From BCD1 sp965230565 (GTDB lineage Bacteria > Bacteroidota > Bacteroidia > Chitinophagales > Saprospiraceae), in assembly GCA_965230565.1 (NCBI GenBank), contig CBDDLH010000016.1, positions 1,426,001 to 1,490,000 of the forward strand: DNA of 64,000 nucleotides, read 5' to 3'. Both the position numbers and the translations under genes were made by a program. Below, one piece after another: positions 17,342-25,702 of this stretch (position 1 is the first letter of the stretch; each line of letters begins with the position of its first letter). Below the pieces are notes generated by a model, which saw only the letters and a program-made list of their open reading frames with translations, did not search any database and had not been told where the DNA came from.

Positions 17342-18151
17342 TTATTGGCAAACCATATCGAGTAAGTGCGAGTTCCAGCAGTGCCATTCGTCATCCTGGA
17401 ATTTAACAGGATCTTTTACACGGCCCTCATGATTTACATTGTTCCATTGGATCTCCAGCAAATTATCAACTTCAATTTTATAAACATCGTAACCGCGATT
17501 GAATTCAACGGTAGTAGCATCGAGAGCTTCACGGTATTCAATGAACCCGCCGTTTCCTGGATTACCCGGGATGATATTGGTGTAACGGATTGCTTTCGCA
17601 CCATTTCCATTGTCTGCCGTGTATTCAATACCGATAAAGTCAGTCGGATTGTAACCATTGATTCTCAGGGTCCAGGTGGCATAGGTGCGGTCAATTGCCG
17701 TAACTCCTTCGTACCACAATACATCCTCAAAATGATTGTCCTTGGTGATATACATGGACCAGCCCACCTCATTTTCATTCAGTACCTGACCATACAATTT
17801 AGCTGTATGGATAGATCCGTCTGCATAAAAACTGTATGCCCACAACCAGGTCTGGTCTCCTTCGTAAATTGGGTCGTGGTTAAATGATTCGTAGAAAGAA
17901 GCAACCGGTACTGCAAGATTGATGGTAAGCATAGTATTCCAAACTACAACATTAGTAGCTGCATAGAACCAGTTGCCAAAAGATTTGGTAGTGTCGGTGT
18001 CTTCAAATCCCTGGAAGGACATGATGAAAGATTCCTGCAATGGGAGTTCAGGTGCTTTTTCCTCCACTATAGGTTCTTTTTGGCATGATTGCATCAGGGT
18101 AATACTAAGGACGAGCGCTAAAACAAAACTTAGATTTTTCATAATTTTCAA
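17342..18151 (-). CDS. Lipoprotein of unknown function
   Basis: A 269-residue lipoprotein: signal peptide MKNLSFVLALVLSITLMQSC with the lipobox cysteine at about residue 23. After a Glu/Pro-rich linker (EEKAPELPLQES) the mature part is beta-rich with many Trp and Tyr (SFGNWFYAATNVVVWN, VGWSMYITKDNHFEDVLWYE). It ends with two Cys (WHCWNSHLLDMVCQ) that could form a disulfide. No known domain is recognised. Such proteins are usually outer-membrane lipoproteins. It stands alone, with its own downstream terminator and a 270-bp upstream gap. An ATG two codons downstream is an equally good start. Confidence 0.72.
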   Translation of the reverse strand: MKIMKNLSFVLALVLSITLMQSCQKEPIVEEKAPELPLQESFIMSFQGFEDTDTTKSFGNWFYAATNVVVWNTMLTINLAVPVASFYESFNHDPIYEGDQTWLWAYSFYADGSIHTAKLYGQVLNENEVGWSMYITKDNHFEDVLWYEGVTAIDRTYATWTLRINGYNPTDFIGIEYTADNGNGAKAIRYTNIIPGNPGNGGFIEYREALDATTVEFNRGYDVYKIEVDNLLEIQWNNVNHEGRVKDPVKFQDDEWHCWNSHLLDMVCQ

Positions 18152-18381
18152 TTTATGGTTTAAAGTACAAGATGAATATTTTCATTCAATTCACCTTTAA
18201 TACACCACATTGAAAAAACACCCTATATTTTTTTGAAAAAAATTTGAGAAAAGTTTTTAGCAGCACTAACCACCTGACACAAAATACTGTATATCAGTTC
18301 TTTAATCAATAAATAAAAAAAACTTATTTTCTAAAATTACTCCTAGATTAGTCCAATGCCTTTTGTGGAAAGAAAAAAATT

Positions 18382-18417
18382 CCTTGCGCCCCTTGCGCTA
18401 CATTGCGTGCCTGGCGG
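18382..18417. repeat. CGCAAGG-type short-period repeat at a stop codon
   Basis: CCTTGCGCCCCTTGCGCTAC followed by ATTGCGTGCC: degenerate 7-9-base units ending 7 nt from the stop codon of the DUF4249 gene (minus strand). A related array of CGCAAAG/CGCAGAG units is at 48383-48437. Confidence 0.5.
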
Positions 18418-18424
18418 TTAAAAA

Positions 18425-19252
18425 TTATTCCGCAATCAAAGTATCCCTGATCACAGAACAAAGTCCAAAATACCCCAAAGCTCCGTTACTGAAGTTGGAA
18501 GGCAGGCTGCCGGATTCTTCCTCATAGACCCCACCCTGCCATTGGGTTTCCAAAAGAAGGGCTCTCATGAATTCGGCAAACTCTTCATTGAGAGCATATT
18601 TTTTCTCAATGACAATACTTCCCCGGGGAAATATGACATCCTCTTTGGGCGGACTAAAGATCTGCCCGGCGTTAACAGAAGTGAATGTATAATAATAAAC
18701 CCTTGCCTGACTGGAGTCAGAAGGAATGATGTGATTCCAGTCGATATCGATCTCATACATAGCCTCCTGACCTATTCCATAAATACTGGCAACATTTTTT
18801 ATCCGGAGACTGTCCGTATTTCTTATCTGTTCAAAGGTCAGCGAATCCATTGGATACACGGGCACCATGTAGGTGATAGCAATGTGCTGAACGCCTTTAT
18901 GGATTACCTCAAGTCCATACGCTGTCAATAGTTCGGGAGCGAAAGGGATCTCACTCAGAAAGGTACCTGGCTGACCGGGAGCTTCAACAAATTCGACCGA
19001 ATTCGTACCGTCATATATTTTTACAATGGCATCAGAAACCGGTGTGGGTTCATCATTGAAGTCATCATAACTCAAAGACAGCTTAACTTCATGGACTTTG
19101 AGCTCATCCGTAATTATGGCTTCAATGACCAGTTTTTCATTGTCGCCCGGGTCGAGTTCCCAGTCAACGGTGGTCTCGCAAGTTGTGAAGCTCCCGATAA
19201 TTAACAACAAAAAAATCGTTGATCCGACAAATCGTTCTTTGAAAAAATCCAT
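18425..19252 (-). CDS. DUF4249 family lipoprotein
   Basis: The ATG at 19252 gives 275 residues; an in-frame start at 19324 would add an unlikely Cys/Asn-rich tip and overlap the previous gene. The signal peptide FVGSTIFLLLIIGSFTTC ends in a lipobox. The mature start WELDPGDNEKLVIEAIITDE and the repeated beta-strand pattern (VKLSLSYDD, DAIVKIYDG) are typical of DUF4249 proteins, which are almost always encoded near a TonB-dependent receptor and are thought to be its outer-membrane lipoprotein partner, analogous to SusD/ButG-type lids. The receptor at 20979-23603 lies upstream on the same strand with three small genes between. Function is inferred from this association. Confidence 0.82.
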   Translation of the reverse strand: MDFFKERFVGSTIFLLLIIGSFTTCETTVDWELDPGDNEKLVIEAIITDELKVHEVKLSLSYDDFNDEPTPVSDAIVKIYDGTNSVEFVEAPGQPGTFLSEIPFAPELLTAYGLEVIHKGVQHIAITYMVPVYPMDSLTFEQIRNTDSLRIKNVASIYGIGQEAMYEIDIDWNHIIPSDSSQARVYYYTFTSVNAGQIFSPPKEDVIFPRGSIVIEKKYALNEEFAEFMRALLLETQWQGGVYEEESGSLPSNFSNGALGYFGLCSVIRDTLIAE

Positions 19253-19292
19253 CTGGCAGTTTAAAAATTTCACATTTCGATTACAAAAACTA

Positions 19293-19739
19293 TCAATCTT
19301 CAAACAATTCAACGAGAGAATCATCCCATTTAAAATTATTCAGGTACCATTTTCCACCTCTACCGTTATAAAAAACAAACTGCACTCGCAAACCGTGCAT
19401 TTCATATTTGATCACATAAAACACCCGGTAAAGCACGCCCTCGATTTCATCTTCCCTGACTAACTTATTCCCGATAAATTTGCCAAATCGAGGACCAACC
19501 AAATTCAATTGTTCAATGGTTTGTTGTTCAATATAATTTAGTTCATCGTCCGGAAGGTACCAGATATTCCTGAGGCTGTCAAAAGCAGAAGAGATCTGAT
19601 CATTACTCATATGATCGACGATTTCCTGGCATTTGACCTTAATTTCATCTGAATTATTCAATCCTTCTTTTGATTGAGCAAAAACAGATGACCCAAGGAA
19701 AAGGATCGCGATCAGCAGAAAAGTTTTTTTAATCATCAC
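19293..19739 (-). CDS. Small secreted protein of unknown function
   Basis: A 148-residue protein with a Sec signal peptide (KKTFLLIAILFLGSSVFAQ). The mature part begins with a helical segment (KVKCQEIVDHMSNDQISSAF) and continues into a strand-rich half ending RGGKWYLNNFKWDDSLVELFED. The arrangement of a helical lead and a curved sheet recalls NTF2-like/DUF3887 secreted proteins, but this is only a resemblance. It lies 5 nt downstream of the TfoX-like gene and 40 nt before the DUF4249 start, suggesting one transcript. Start is the first of two adjacent ATGs. Confidence 0.68.
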   Translation of the reverse strand: MMIKKTFLLIAILFLGSSVFAQSKEGLNNSDEIKVKCQEIVDHMSNDQISSAFDSLRNIWYLPDDELNYIEQQTIEQLNLVGPRFGKFIGNKLVREDEIEGVLYRVFYVIKYEMHGLRVQFVFYNGRGGKWYLNNFKWDDSLVELFED

Positions 19740-19744
19740 TTTGT

Positions 19745-20092
19745 TTACTTTTTTCGGGGTTGGGGTTCTAATGAATTGACGTAATCACGGCTTTTTCTCA
19801 GATAGAATGAAAACTTTTCCGGGTTTTCCAGAACAGCTTCTGGTACCAATACATAATCCTTCATCACTGCACCATAGGATTTATAAATTTCTTCACCGAG
19901 TTCGCCGGCATATTCCTGTCGCAATTCTTTAGACAAACGGATACCGATCTCTCCATCCTTATTCAACAATGAAAACATATAGGTATTCTCTGAAGTATAG
20001 GGCATCGTTTTTCCCTTTCGTTCAATTTCAGGAGTATTGCTGATCAATTCATCATATAGTGCCAGTCTTTTTTTCCAGTCTTCCTTAGTCAT
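19745..20092 (-). CDS. TfoX N-terminal-domain-like protein
   Basis: A 115-residue cytoplasmic protein. The order of segments (MPYTSENTYMFSLLNKDGEI, then GIRLSKELRQEY, KSYGAVMKDYVLVPEAVLEN and SFYLRKSRDYVNSLEPQPRKK) matches the small TfoX_N/YjbR-like proteins of Bacteroidota: a sheet with the KxMFxxLxxDGxxxIRL pattern followed by a C-terminal helix. In gamma-proteobacteria TfoX regulates competence, but stand-alone TfoX_N proteins have no known role. It lies 5 nt before the secreted-protein gene and 30 nt after the membrane-protein gene. Confidence 0.65.
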   Translation of the reverse strand: MTKEDWKKRLALYDELISNTPEIERKGKTMPYTSENTYMFSLLNKDGEIGIRLSKELRQEYAGELGEEIYKSYGAVMKDYVLVPEAVLENPEKFSFYLRKSRDYVNSLEPQPRKK

Positions 20093-20122
20093 ATTTTGAT
20101 TTATTTAATGCTCAAAAAAAGG

Positions 20123-20860
20123 TTATCCTCCCTCTTCAACGGCCTTTTCTTGCCCCACCCTGAGCAGGATATTTTTAATGGCAATTATTCCAAGCCAGAC
20201 AATTCCACCCCACCCGAGAATAAGAACGATGACGGCTAAAGCTTCATAACCGGAACAGGATAAATTACAAGCCAGTGCAGCAACCAACATGCCCAATGTG
20301 ACAGCTACACCTATCGTCAACATGATCAACAACGCTCTTACCAGGCCAGGATTCCCATTTTGCTTTTGGGCTTTCCAGACTCTTTTTAGTTCTTTCAATT
20401 CCTTTTTAATATTCTTACGAAGCTGCCTTGATTTGGCTTTCAATGTTGATCTAAAACCTTTTTTGGTATCAGCTTCAGGAAGAGAATTTCCCCGATGGAC
20501 TATCAATTTGGCTTCACCGTTGACTACGGGAACTGTTGGTGAACTCAAGGATAAAAAATTATTGACCATGAGTGCAAATGCCAAAACCCCGGAAACAACC
20601 AGCATAAAATCATGCAATTTCTGTCGAAAATAGGAATACCGGAACCACCCCCTGGAAAATCCTCGGTTTGGGTAGAAAAAGAAGGCTACAAAAAACAGAT
20701 TTGCCAATGAAAACATCAACCAGGGAGAATAGCCAAAATCAGTGATATACAATATTATACCTAAAAGGATGGCATTAACTCCACCGAATACATGCGCCAG
20801 ACCAATTACAACCCTTGCTTTTACAGGATTGTTCTTTGCCCATAAGGATAGCTTTTTCAT
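20123..20860 (-). CDS. Multi-pass membrane protein of unknown function
   Basis: A 245-residue protein with about five hydrophobic helices (near 15-37, 46-62, 86-106, 177-198 and 205-231). Between the third and fourth lies a highly basic, probably cytoplasmic stretch (KAKSRQLRKNIKKELKELKR, about 141-160) predicted to be helical. No family is recognised. It starts 119 nt after the TonB-receptor stop on the same strand and leads the run of three small genes before DUF4249. A membrane-bound accessory role is possible but unsupported. Confidence 0.65.
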   Translation of the reverse strand: MKKLSLWAKNNPVKARVVIGLAHVFGGVNAILLGIILYITDFGYSPWLMFSLANLFFVAFFFYPNRGFSRGWFRYSYFRQKLHDFMLVVSGVLAFALMVNNFLSLSSPTVPVVNGEAKLIVHRGNSLPEADTKKGFRSTLKAKSRQLRKNIKKELKELKRVWKAQKQNGNPGLVRALLIMLTIGVAVTLGMLVAALACNLSCSGYEALAVIVLILGWGGIVWLGIIAIKNILLRVGQEKAVEEGG

Positions 20861-20978
20861 AAAATGTTCAATTTATGTCATTTAAAACTAAGTGTCCAAG
20901 TGGTGTTAAAATTAACATCAAAAAACCAAATTTCAAAAAGGAGGTATTTTTTGAAGTATGCCTGGAGCAGATGAGTTG

Positions 20979-23603
20979 TCAAAAACCAAATTTGTAAGTC
21001 AGCGATGGCATAATCCTCACCAATTCTGACTGGGTGGCAATATAGGTATCCTCTCCCCATACATTTGCACGCACGATCGGGCTGTCATTATTATCCAGTA
21101 TTTTATTGAAATTGATCGCAATTGGGTTTTTATGGGCAAAGGTGTTGTATAAGGAAAATGTCAGACTGTGCTTAAACCGTTTTTCAGGTTTGGTAAAGAT
21201 AAATTTGAAGGCGATATCCAATCTATGATAATCCGGGAGCCGGTCGTTATTTTTTTCATCATAAACCGGGATCGTCTGATCATTGAAGGTATAAAATCCG
21301 GTAGGAGTAGATATGGCTGAGCCTGTAGTATAAATCCAGTTAGCAGAGAAGTAAACTCTTGGTTTTAACTGGTAATTCAAAAATATGGAAAAATCATGTG
21401 GACGATCCTGGAACGCCGGGTACTGCCTGCCCCCATTCACCTCAGGAGTCTGCCGGAGAGATCTTGACCATGTATAACCCACCCAGCCATTCAATCGACC
21501 AATATCTCTTTTTAATAAAAATTCAATCCCGTAGGCTTTTATTGTTCCAAACCGTAATTCCCCTTCAATCAAAGGATTGAGTAATGTATGGGCATGAGGA
21601 ATATAATCGATTTGGTTGGTCATGTATTTATAGTAGGTTTCGGCGGTAAATTCAAGTTTGGGTTTTTCAAAATACTTGCGATACCCCAGAGCTACCTGGT
21701 GTGCTTTTTGAGGTTTTATGTTCGTACTTGCCGGCAGCCAGACTTCCAGAGAAGTAAATGGATTAGTTGTATTCGATATCAACTGCATATACTGATGGTA
21801 AATACCATAACTCAATTTCAGGGAAGAGGTACTGTCTATGCTGTATTTCAAACTAAGTCTCGGGTCAAAATTCCGGTACGTATTATAGGGCTTGGCTTCG
21901 CTTATTTGAATGGTATCACTTACGTTGAAGTTTTCATCAAAGGAAAAATACTCAACAGGTCCGAAATTCTTCCAGACCGGCATCCTGATTCCCGCTTTGA
22001 ACATCCAGCGGTCAGAGAGCTTATAGTTGGCTCCGGCATACAATACCGACTTCCGTGAACTGGTCTGTTGGATGGCAGGGAAATACTGCGTGAGGGTATC
22101 AAAATCAATAGACCCGGGATCGAAATAATAGCTATGTAACTCCAATCCAAAGTTATAATTAGCTTTTGGACTCTGATAATAGGTATAATCACTTTTCAAA
22201 CTCAAATTCCCCACCACAGATCTCCATTGATTATTTCCGGCAAACAACCGGTAATTGTAGGCTCCTGTATATAAAACCGTATTAGAAAACCATTTGTCAT
22301 TATACACTTTGTTCCAACGTAGGGTGGAGGTAAAATTGGACCATCCGATTCCTCCAAGCGTGAATATACCTGCCTTATTGGACACCTGATCGTTGCCAAA
22401 AAAGAGTGTAAAAAACAGACGGTTTTTATCATTGAGCCTGCGGTTCCATTTAAAATTGAAATCAGAAAACCGTAATCTAAGGTTAGGAGCCGCATTCCTG
22501 TATATCCACCTGAACCTGGAATGACGATAAGAAGCGAAAAAGGAACTTTTGCCCTTGGTGATAGGACCTTCGATGGAATACCGGCTCAAAAACGGATTAA
22601 ATAATCCGTTGAATTCAACCTTATTCAAATTCCCGTCTTTGGTGCGGATATCAACTATGGAGGAAAGCCGGTCTCCCATATTCACCGGAACGTCACTTTT
22701 GAAGATCTTCATGTCCCTGGTGAAATCGGGAATGATCACAGAATAAAATCCAAACAGGTGAGAAGGATTATAAATGGGTGCATCATCCAGAATAATCAGA
22801 TTTTGATCCCGCTCCCCTCCCCTGACGAAAAAGAATGCGGATCCATCGCTGTGAGCTTTAATTCCCGGAAGTGTCTGCAACCCTTTGATCAACCCGACCT
22901 CTCCGGCAAATTCAGGTAGATTCTCCAGATTCACTGGCTTTAGCCCAATGGTACTCATCTGGTTACCGTTGAGATATTCCAGTAAAGCACTTTTTTTCAC
23001 AATGACACTTGGCAACTCGAGTTTTGTATACCCCAGCGTCATATTTTGTTTTTTATCGGTTTTAAGGTCTACGGATACTTTTTGGGTCTCAAAACCAACA
23101 TAGGAATATTCCAGGTCATACTTCCCTTTGGGTAAATGGAGGGAATAGAAACCAAATCCGTTGGTAACGGTTCCCTGAGTTGTTCCCGGAACATATATTG
23201 ATGCTCCGATCAAGGTCTCCCCTGAAGTTTCATCTTTCAGGAAACCACTGATGGTATAACTCAACTCTTCAATCGGTTCTTCCTGCTCTATTTCAAAACG
23301 GCGATTGAGAACCATCTGCCCTTCTATCCAGGTGAATTCAATTGGAATTTTTGTGGCAAGAGTTTCCATCGCTTCCTGCAATGAAACTCTTCTAATATAA
23401 AAGGAAATAGTCTGATGGACATCAATGGCATGGGTGCTGTAAGAAAAATTAACACCGGTTTGAGAGGTGATCTCTTCCAATACCTGCCCCACGGTAATGC
23501 TGGCTTCCCGGATGGTAATCTTTTTTTTCGGCATATCGATCTGAGCACCTGCCCAACCGATTATACCCAACAAAAAAATAAGGATCGAAAAAGCTCTCCG
23601 CAT
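20979..23603 (-). CDS. TonB-dependent receptor with STN domain (FecA/CarA-like)
   Basis: An 874-residue outer-membrane receptor. Signal peptide (FSILIFLLGIIGWAGA); STN/secretin-TonB short domain (about 28-95, KKITIREASITVGQVLEEI) that signals to FecR; a carboxypeptidase-regulatory-like beta-sandwich (about 118-200, ISGFLKDETSGETLIGASIY); plug domain with GLIKGLQTLPGIKAHSDGSA and FFVRGGERDQNLIILDDAPI (about 235-285); then the 22-strand barrel to the C-terminal aromatic residue F874. The substrate is unknown. Upstream lie fecR and an ECF sigma gene, so transcription is probably controlled by ligand-dependent surface signalling through the STN domain. A DUF4249 lipoprotein follows downstream instead of a SusD. 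The gene is complete. Confidence 0.93.
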   Translation of the reverse strand: MRRAFSILIFLLGIIGWAGAQIDMPKKKITIREASITVGQVLEEITSQTGVNFSYSTHAIDVHQTISFYIRRVSLQEAMETLATKIPIEFTWIEGQMVLNRRFEIEQEEPIEELSYTISGFLKDETSGETLIGASIYVPGTTQGTVTNGFGFYSLHLPKGKYDLEYSYVGFETQKVSVDLKTDKKQNMTLGYTKLELPSVIVKKSALLEYLNGNQMSTIGLKPVNLENLPEFAGEVGLIKGLQTLPGIKAHSDGSAFFFVRGGERDQNLIILDDAPIYNPSHLFGFYSVIIPDFTRDMKIFKSDVPVNMGDRLSSIVDIRTKDGNLNKVEFNGLFNPFLSRYSIEGPITKGKSSFFASYRHSRFRWIYRNAAPNLRLRFSDFNFKWNRRLNDKNRLFFTLFFGNDQVSNKAGIFTLGGIGWSNFTSTLRWNKVYNDKWFSNTVLYTGAYNYRLFAGNNQWRSVVGNLSLKSDYTYYQSPKANYNFGLELHSYYFDPGSIDFDTLTQYFPAIQQTSSRKSVLYAGANYKLSDRWMFKAGIRMPVWKNFGPVEYFSFDENFNVSDTIQISEAKPYNTYRNFDPRLSLKYSIDSTSSLKLSYGIYHQYMQLISNTTNPFTSLEVWLPASTNIKPQKAHQVALGYRKYFEKPKLEFTAETYYKYMTNQIDYIPHAHTLLNPLIEGELRFGTIKAYGIEFLLKRDIGRLNGWVGYTWSRSLRQTPEVNGGRQYPAFQDRPHDFSIFLNYQLKPRVYFSANWIYTTGSAISTPTGFYTFNDQTIPVYDEKNNDRLPDYHRLDIAFKFIFTKPEKRFKHSLTFSLYNTFAHKNPIAINFNKILDNNDSPIVRANVWGEDTYIATQSELVRIMPSLTYKFGF

Positions 23604-23656
23604 ACTGATGAATTAAATAAGTCGGTAATGAATGAGTTGATAACCTATGTTTCAGA

Positions 23657-24646
23657 TTAATAACATCTGTCCCCTGTAAAGATAATCCTATCGCCGTCTC
23701 TCCGAATGGAAATTCCGTGAGTTTTTTCGATAATTTTAAGAACGGCATCAAGGCTTTCATCACCAAAAACAGCATTGATGGAACATTTGGAAGTATCCCT
23801 GATATCCATTTCAATTTGGGCATGAAATTTCCGGTTTAATGCATGGATGACAATATCAAGCGGTTCATTTTCAAAAACAATGGTACCCGTTTTCCAGGCC
23901 AGGAAGTTCTCATCTTCATTAGATTGCTTAAGCAGTTCTTTGGTTACTTTATCATAGGTACCCGTTTCACCAGCATTGAGAATAATACTGTTGCCTTTTG
24001 CACTCACTTCTACCACCCCTGACTTTACAATAACTTCGATTTTGGGCAATTCTTCCCGAGAATCCACGTAAAATGAAGTTCCAAGCACTTTGACCTCTAC
24101 TTCATCAGTGGCCACAATAAAAGGTTTTTCAGGGTCTCGCTCCACCTCGAAAAAGGCATCTCCTTCCAACTGGACTCTTCGTTCCTGTTCATCAAAATCA
24201 GCTTTTACTTCCACCATTGCATACTGATTCAGGGAAACCTGACTGCCATCCGGCAATTCATTCACCACCACCTGATCTTCTGTGGAAATTACGGAACCTC
24301 CATTTGGCAAAAAGACCCAGAGTGCAGCAGCAACCAAGGTTATTATGGCCGCAGCAATCCCCAAATACCTGCCAAAACCTCTGCGAGGCTTCATTTTTAC
24401 AATCTTTTCTTCTGGAAACAGGATCTCTTCCATTGAGTCCCACTCTTCAGCAACATCAATTCCAAGATGGTTCTCATGAATACCACTCATCATCCATGCC
24501 TGACGAACTTCATTAAAAGCAGCTTTGTTCCCGGCAGACTCCAATACCCAGGCTTCCAGCAGCTTCACTTCTGAATCACTGGCTTCCCCGCTGAGATACT
24601 TCACAACGAGATCAAAATGTTCAATATGTTTTTGTTCGTCTGCCAT
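23657..24646 (-). CDS. FecR-family anti-sigma factor
   Basis: A 329-residue inner-membrane regulator that holds the cognate ECF sigma factor and receives a signal from the STN domain of the TonB receptor. N-terminal cytoplasmic anti-sigma region (about 8-70, YLSGEASDSEVKLLEAWVLE); one membrane helix (about 90-113, YLGIAAAIITLVAAALWVFL); periplasmic FecR domain (about 120-225, LPDGSQVSLNQYA ... VQLEGDAFFEVERDPEKPFIV); and a C-terminal DUF4974/STN-like domain (about 255-325, FENEPLDIVIHALNRKF). It starts 53 nt before the receptor gene. The gap to its sigma gene is unusually long (350 bp) because a hexamer-armed insertion lies between them. Confidence 0.93.
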   Translation of the reverse strand: MADEQKHIEHFDLVVKYLSGEASDSEVKLLEAWVLESAGNKAAFNEVRQAWMMSGIHENHLGIDVAEEWDSMEEILFPEEKIVKMKPRRGFGRYLGIAAAIITLVAAALWVFLPNGGSVISTEDQVVVNELPDGSQVSLNQYAMVEVKADFDEQERRVQLEGDAFFEVERDPEKPFIVATDEVEVKVLGTSFYVDSREELPKIEVIVKSGVVEVSAKGNSIILNAGETGTYDKVTKELLKQSNEDENFLAWKTGTIVFENEPLDIVIHALNRKFHAQIEMDIRDTSKCSINAVFGDESLDAVLKIIEKTHGISIRRDGDRIIFTGDRCY

Positions 24647-24675
24647 TATTTATAATGTTCAGCACAGCTGAAATT

Positions 24676-24919
24676 CAGGCTGAGGCTGAGGCGAAGGCTA
24701 AGGTTTTTTCTTCAAAGCTTGACCTTAGCTATATCAGTTAAATTATTTTTTTGTTTCGTACTGGCCGAATTTATTCGGCTAGTCGCACCGAATAAATTCG
24801 GTGAGTACAGTCTTTATTAAATGTCTCCGGTTTTTATCAAAATGTAAAATTAAATTCCAAATCCTTTTTAAAGATCCTTTGACAATTTCCAATACTCAGC
24901 CTTAGCCTTTGCCTTAGCA
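24676..24919. mobile_element. Gene-less copy of the GGCTRA-armed element between sigma and fecR genes
   Basis: The left arm (24676-24703, GGCTGAGGCTGAGGCGAAGG and following) and right arm (24895-24919, the inverse complement type CTCAGCCTTAGCC) are members of the same repeat family as the arms around the four-helix-bundle gene at 6815-7274. The 190 bases between them encode nothing; they contain two hairpins, GCCGAATTTATTCGGC (24764-24779) and CACCGAATAAATTCGGTG (24786-24803), which can also pair with each other, inside flanking GTAC tetramers. The element occupies most of the 350-bp sigma-fecR gap. Confidence 0.55.
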
Positions 24920-24996
24920 TTTCTTTAAATGTTTTACTGAAATTTTACTTCTTCAATTGTATTACACCTAAAAATTCTTTTACCCTATGTTTTAAA

Positions 24997-25548
24997 TCAA
25001 AAAAAATATATCAAAATCAACAGGAAAATATAATCTTCCAATCGCTGCTTTAAAGTTTTTAATGCTCTGGACATGTGTGCTTCCACAGTTTTTACGGAAA
25101 CATCCAATTCCTCCGCTATATCCTTGTATTTCATGTTTTTATACCTGCTCATCTCAAACACTTCCCGACATTTGGGCGGCAACACTTTTAAGGCCTCTTC
25201 AATTCGGCCCTTAAGCTCTTCCACCGCCATGTGATCTTCCTCAAAGCTAAATTCATAATCGTTGATCTCCACATCCAATAAATTACTCCGGTATTTTTTC
25301 TGATCACGGATATAGTTCAAACACCTGTTACGCACCGAGGTAAACAAATACGATCGAACCGACTTCCCGGGATCGATATTATTCCTGTTCTCCCATAAAT
25401 TGATGAATACCTTCTGAGTAATATCTCTGGCGCTATCTCTGTCGGGAACATATTGATGGGCAAAATTGCATAAATGCATAAAATGGGCCTTGAACAATTG
25501 TTCAAAATCCTTTTGGGAAAAAGTAGTATGTTGTTTCGGGTTACGCAT
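24997..25548 (-). CDS. ECF RNA polymerase sigma factor (FecI-like)
   Basis: A 183-residue group IV sigma factor. Region 2 is clear (FEQLFKAHFMHLCNFAHQYV, then DRDSARDITQKVFINLWENR, about 10-52), as is the RSYLFTSVRNRCLNYIR segment; region 4 carries LPPKCREVFEMSRYKNMKYK and the HTH IAEELDVSVKTVEAHMSRAL (about 140-170), which binds the -35 element. The last residues are unusually hydrophobic (DYIFLLILIYFF). It directs transcription of the receptor group downstream once released by FecR. A TATTTTTA near-match to the Bacteroidota -7 element lies about 20 nt before the ATG. Its usual tight coupling with fecR is broken by the hexamer-armed element. Confidence 0.93.
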   Translation of the reverse strand: MRNPKQHTTFSQKDFEQLFKAHFMHLCNFAHQYVPDRDSARDITQKVFINLWENRNNIDPGKSVRSYLFTSVRNRCLNYIRDQKKYRSNLLDVEINDYEFSFEEDHMAVEELKGRIEEALKVLPPKCREVFEMSRYKNMKYKDIAEELDVSVKTVEAHMSRALKTLKQRLEDYIFLLILIYFF

Positions 25549-25578
25549 TTGACGATCGTAAAAATAAGGAAAGGCTAT

Positions 25579-25650
25579 GGGTAAAAAGTCGATTTTTCTA
25601 AAATATTGCAGAAAATGGAATGCCTATGAGTTGAAAAACCGACTTTTCAG
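25579..25650. repeat. Dispersed intergenic hairpin repeat, copy 3
   Basis: The arms AAAAGTCGATTTTTC (25584-25598) and GAAAAACCGACTTTT (25633-25647) pair at 14 of 15 positions; the left 40 bases match the copies at 5596 and 7749. It lies between the sigma-factor start and the stop of the reductase gene, and on the minus strand could serve as the terminator of the latter. Confidence 0.7.
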
Positions 25651-25702
25651 GCTTTTTTATTCATATCCCCATTGCATTCGGATACTTTTTCATACCTACA
25701 TT

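Noticed and set aside
24996..25548. Frameshift joining sigma factor and FecR
   Set aside because: Both genes are complete with their own starts and stops; the long gap is explained by the armed repeat element.
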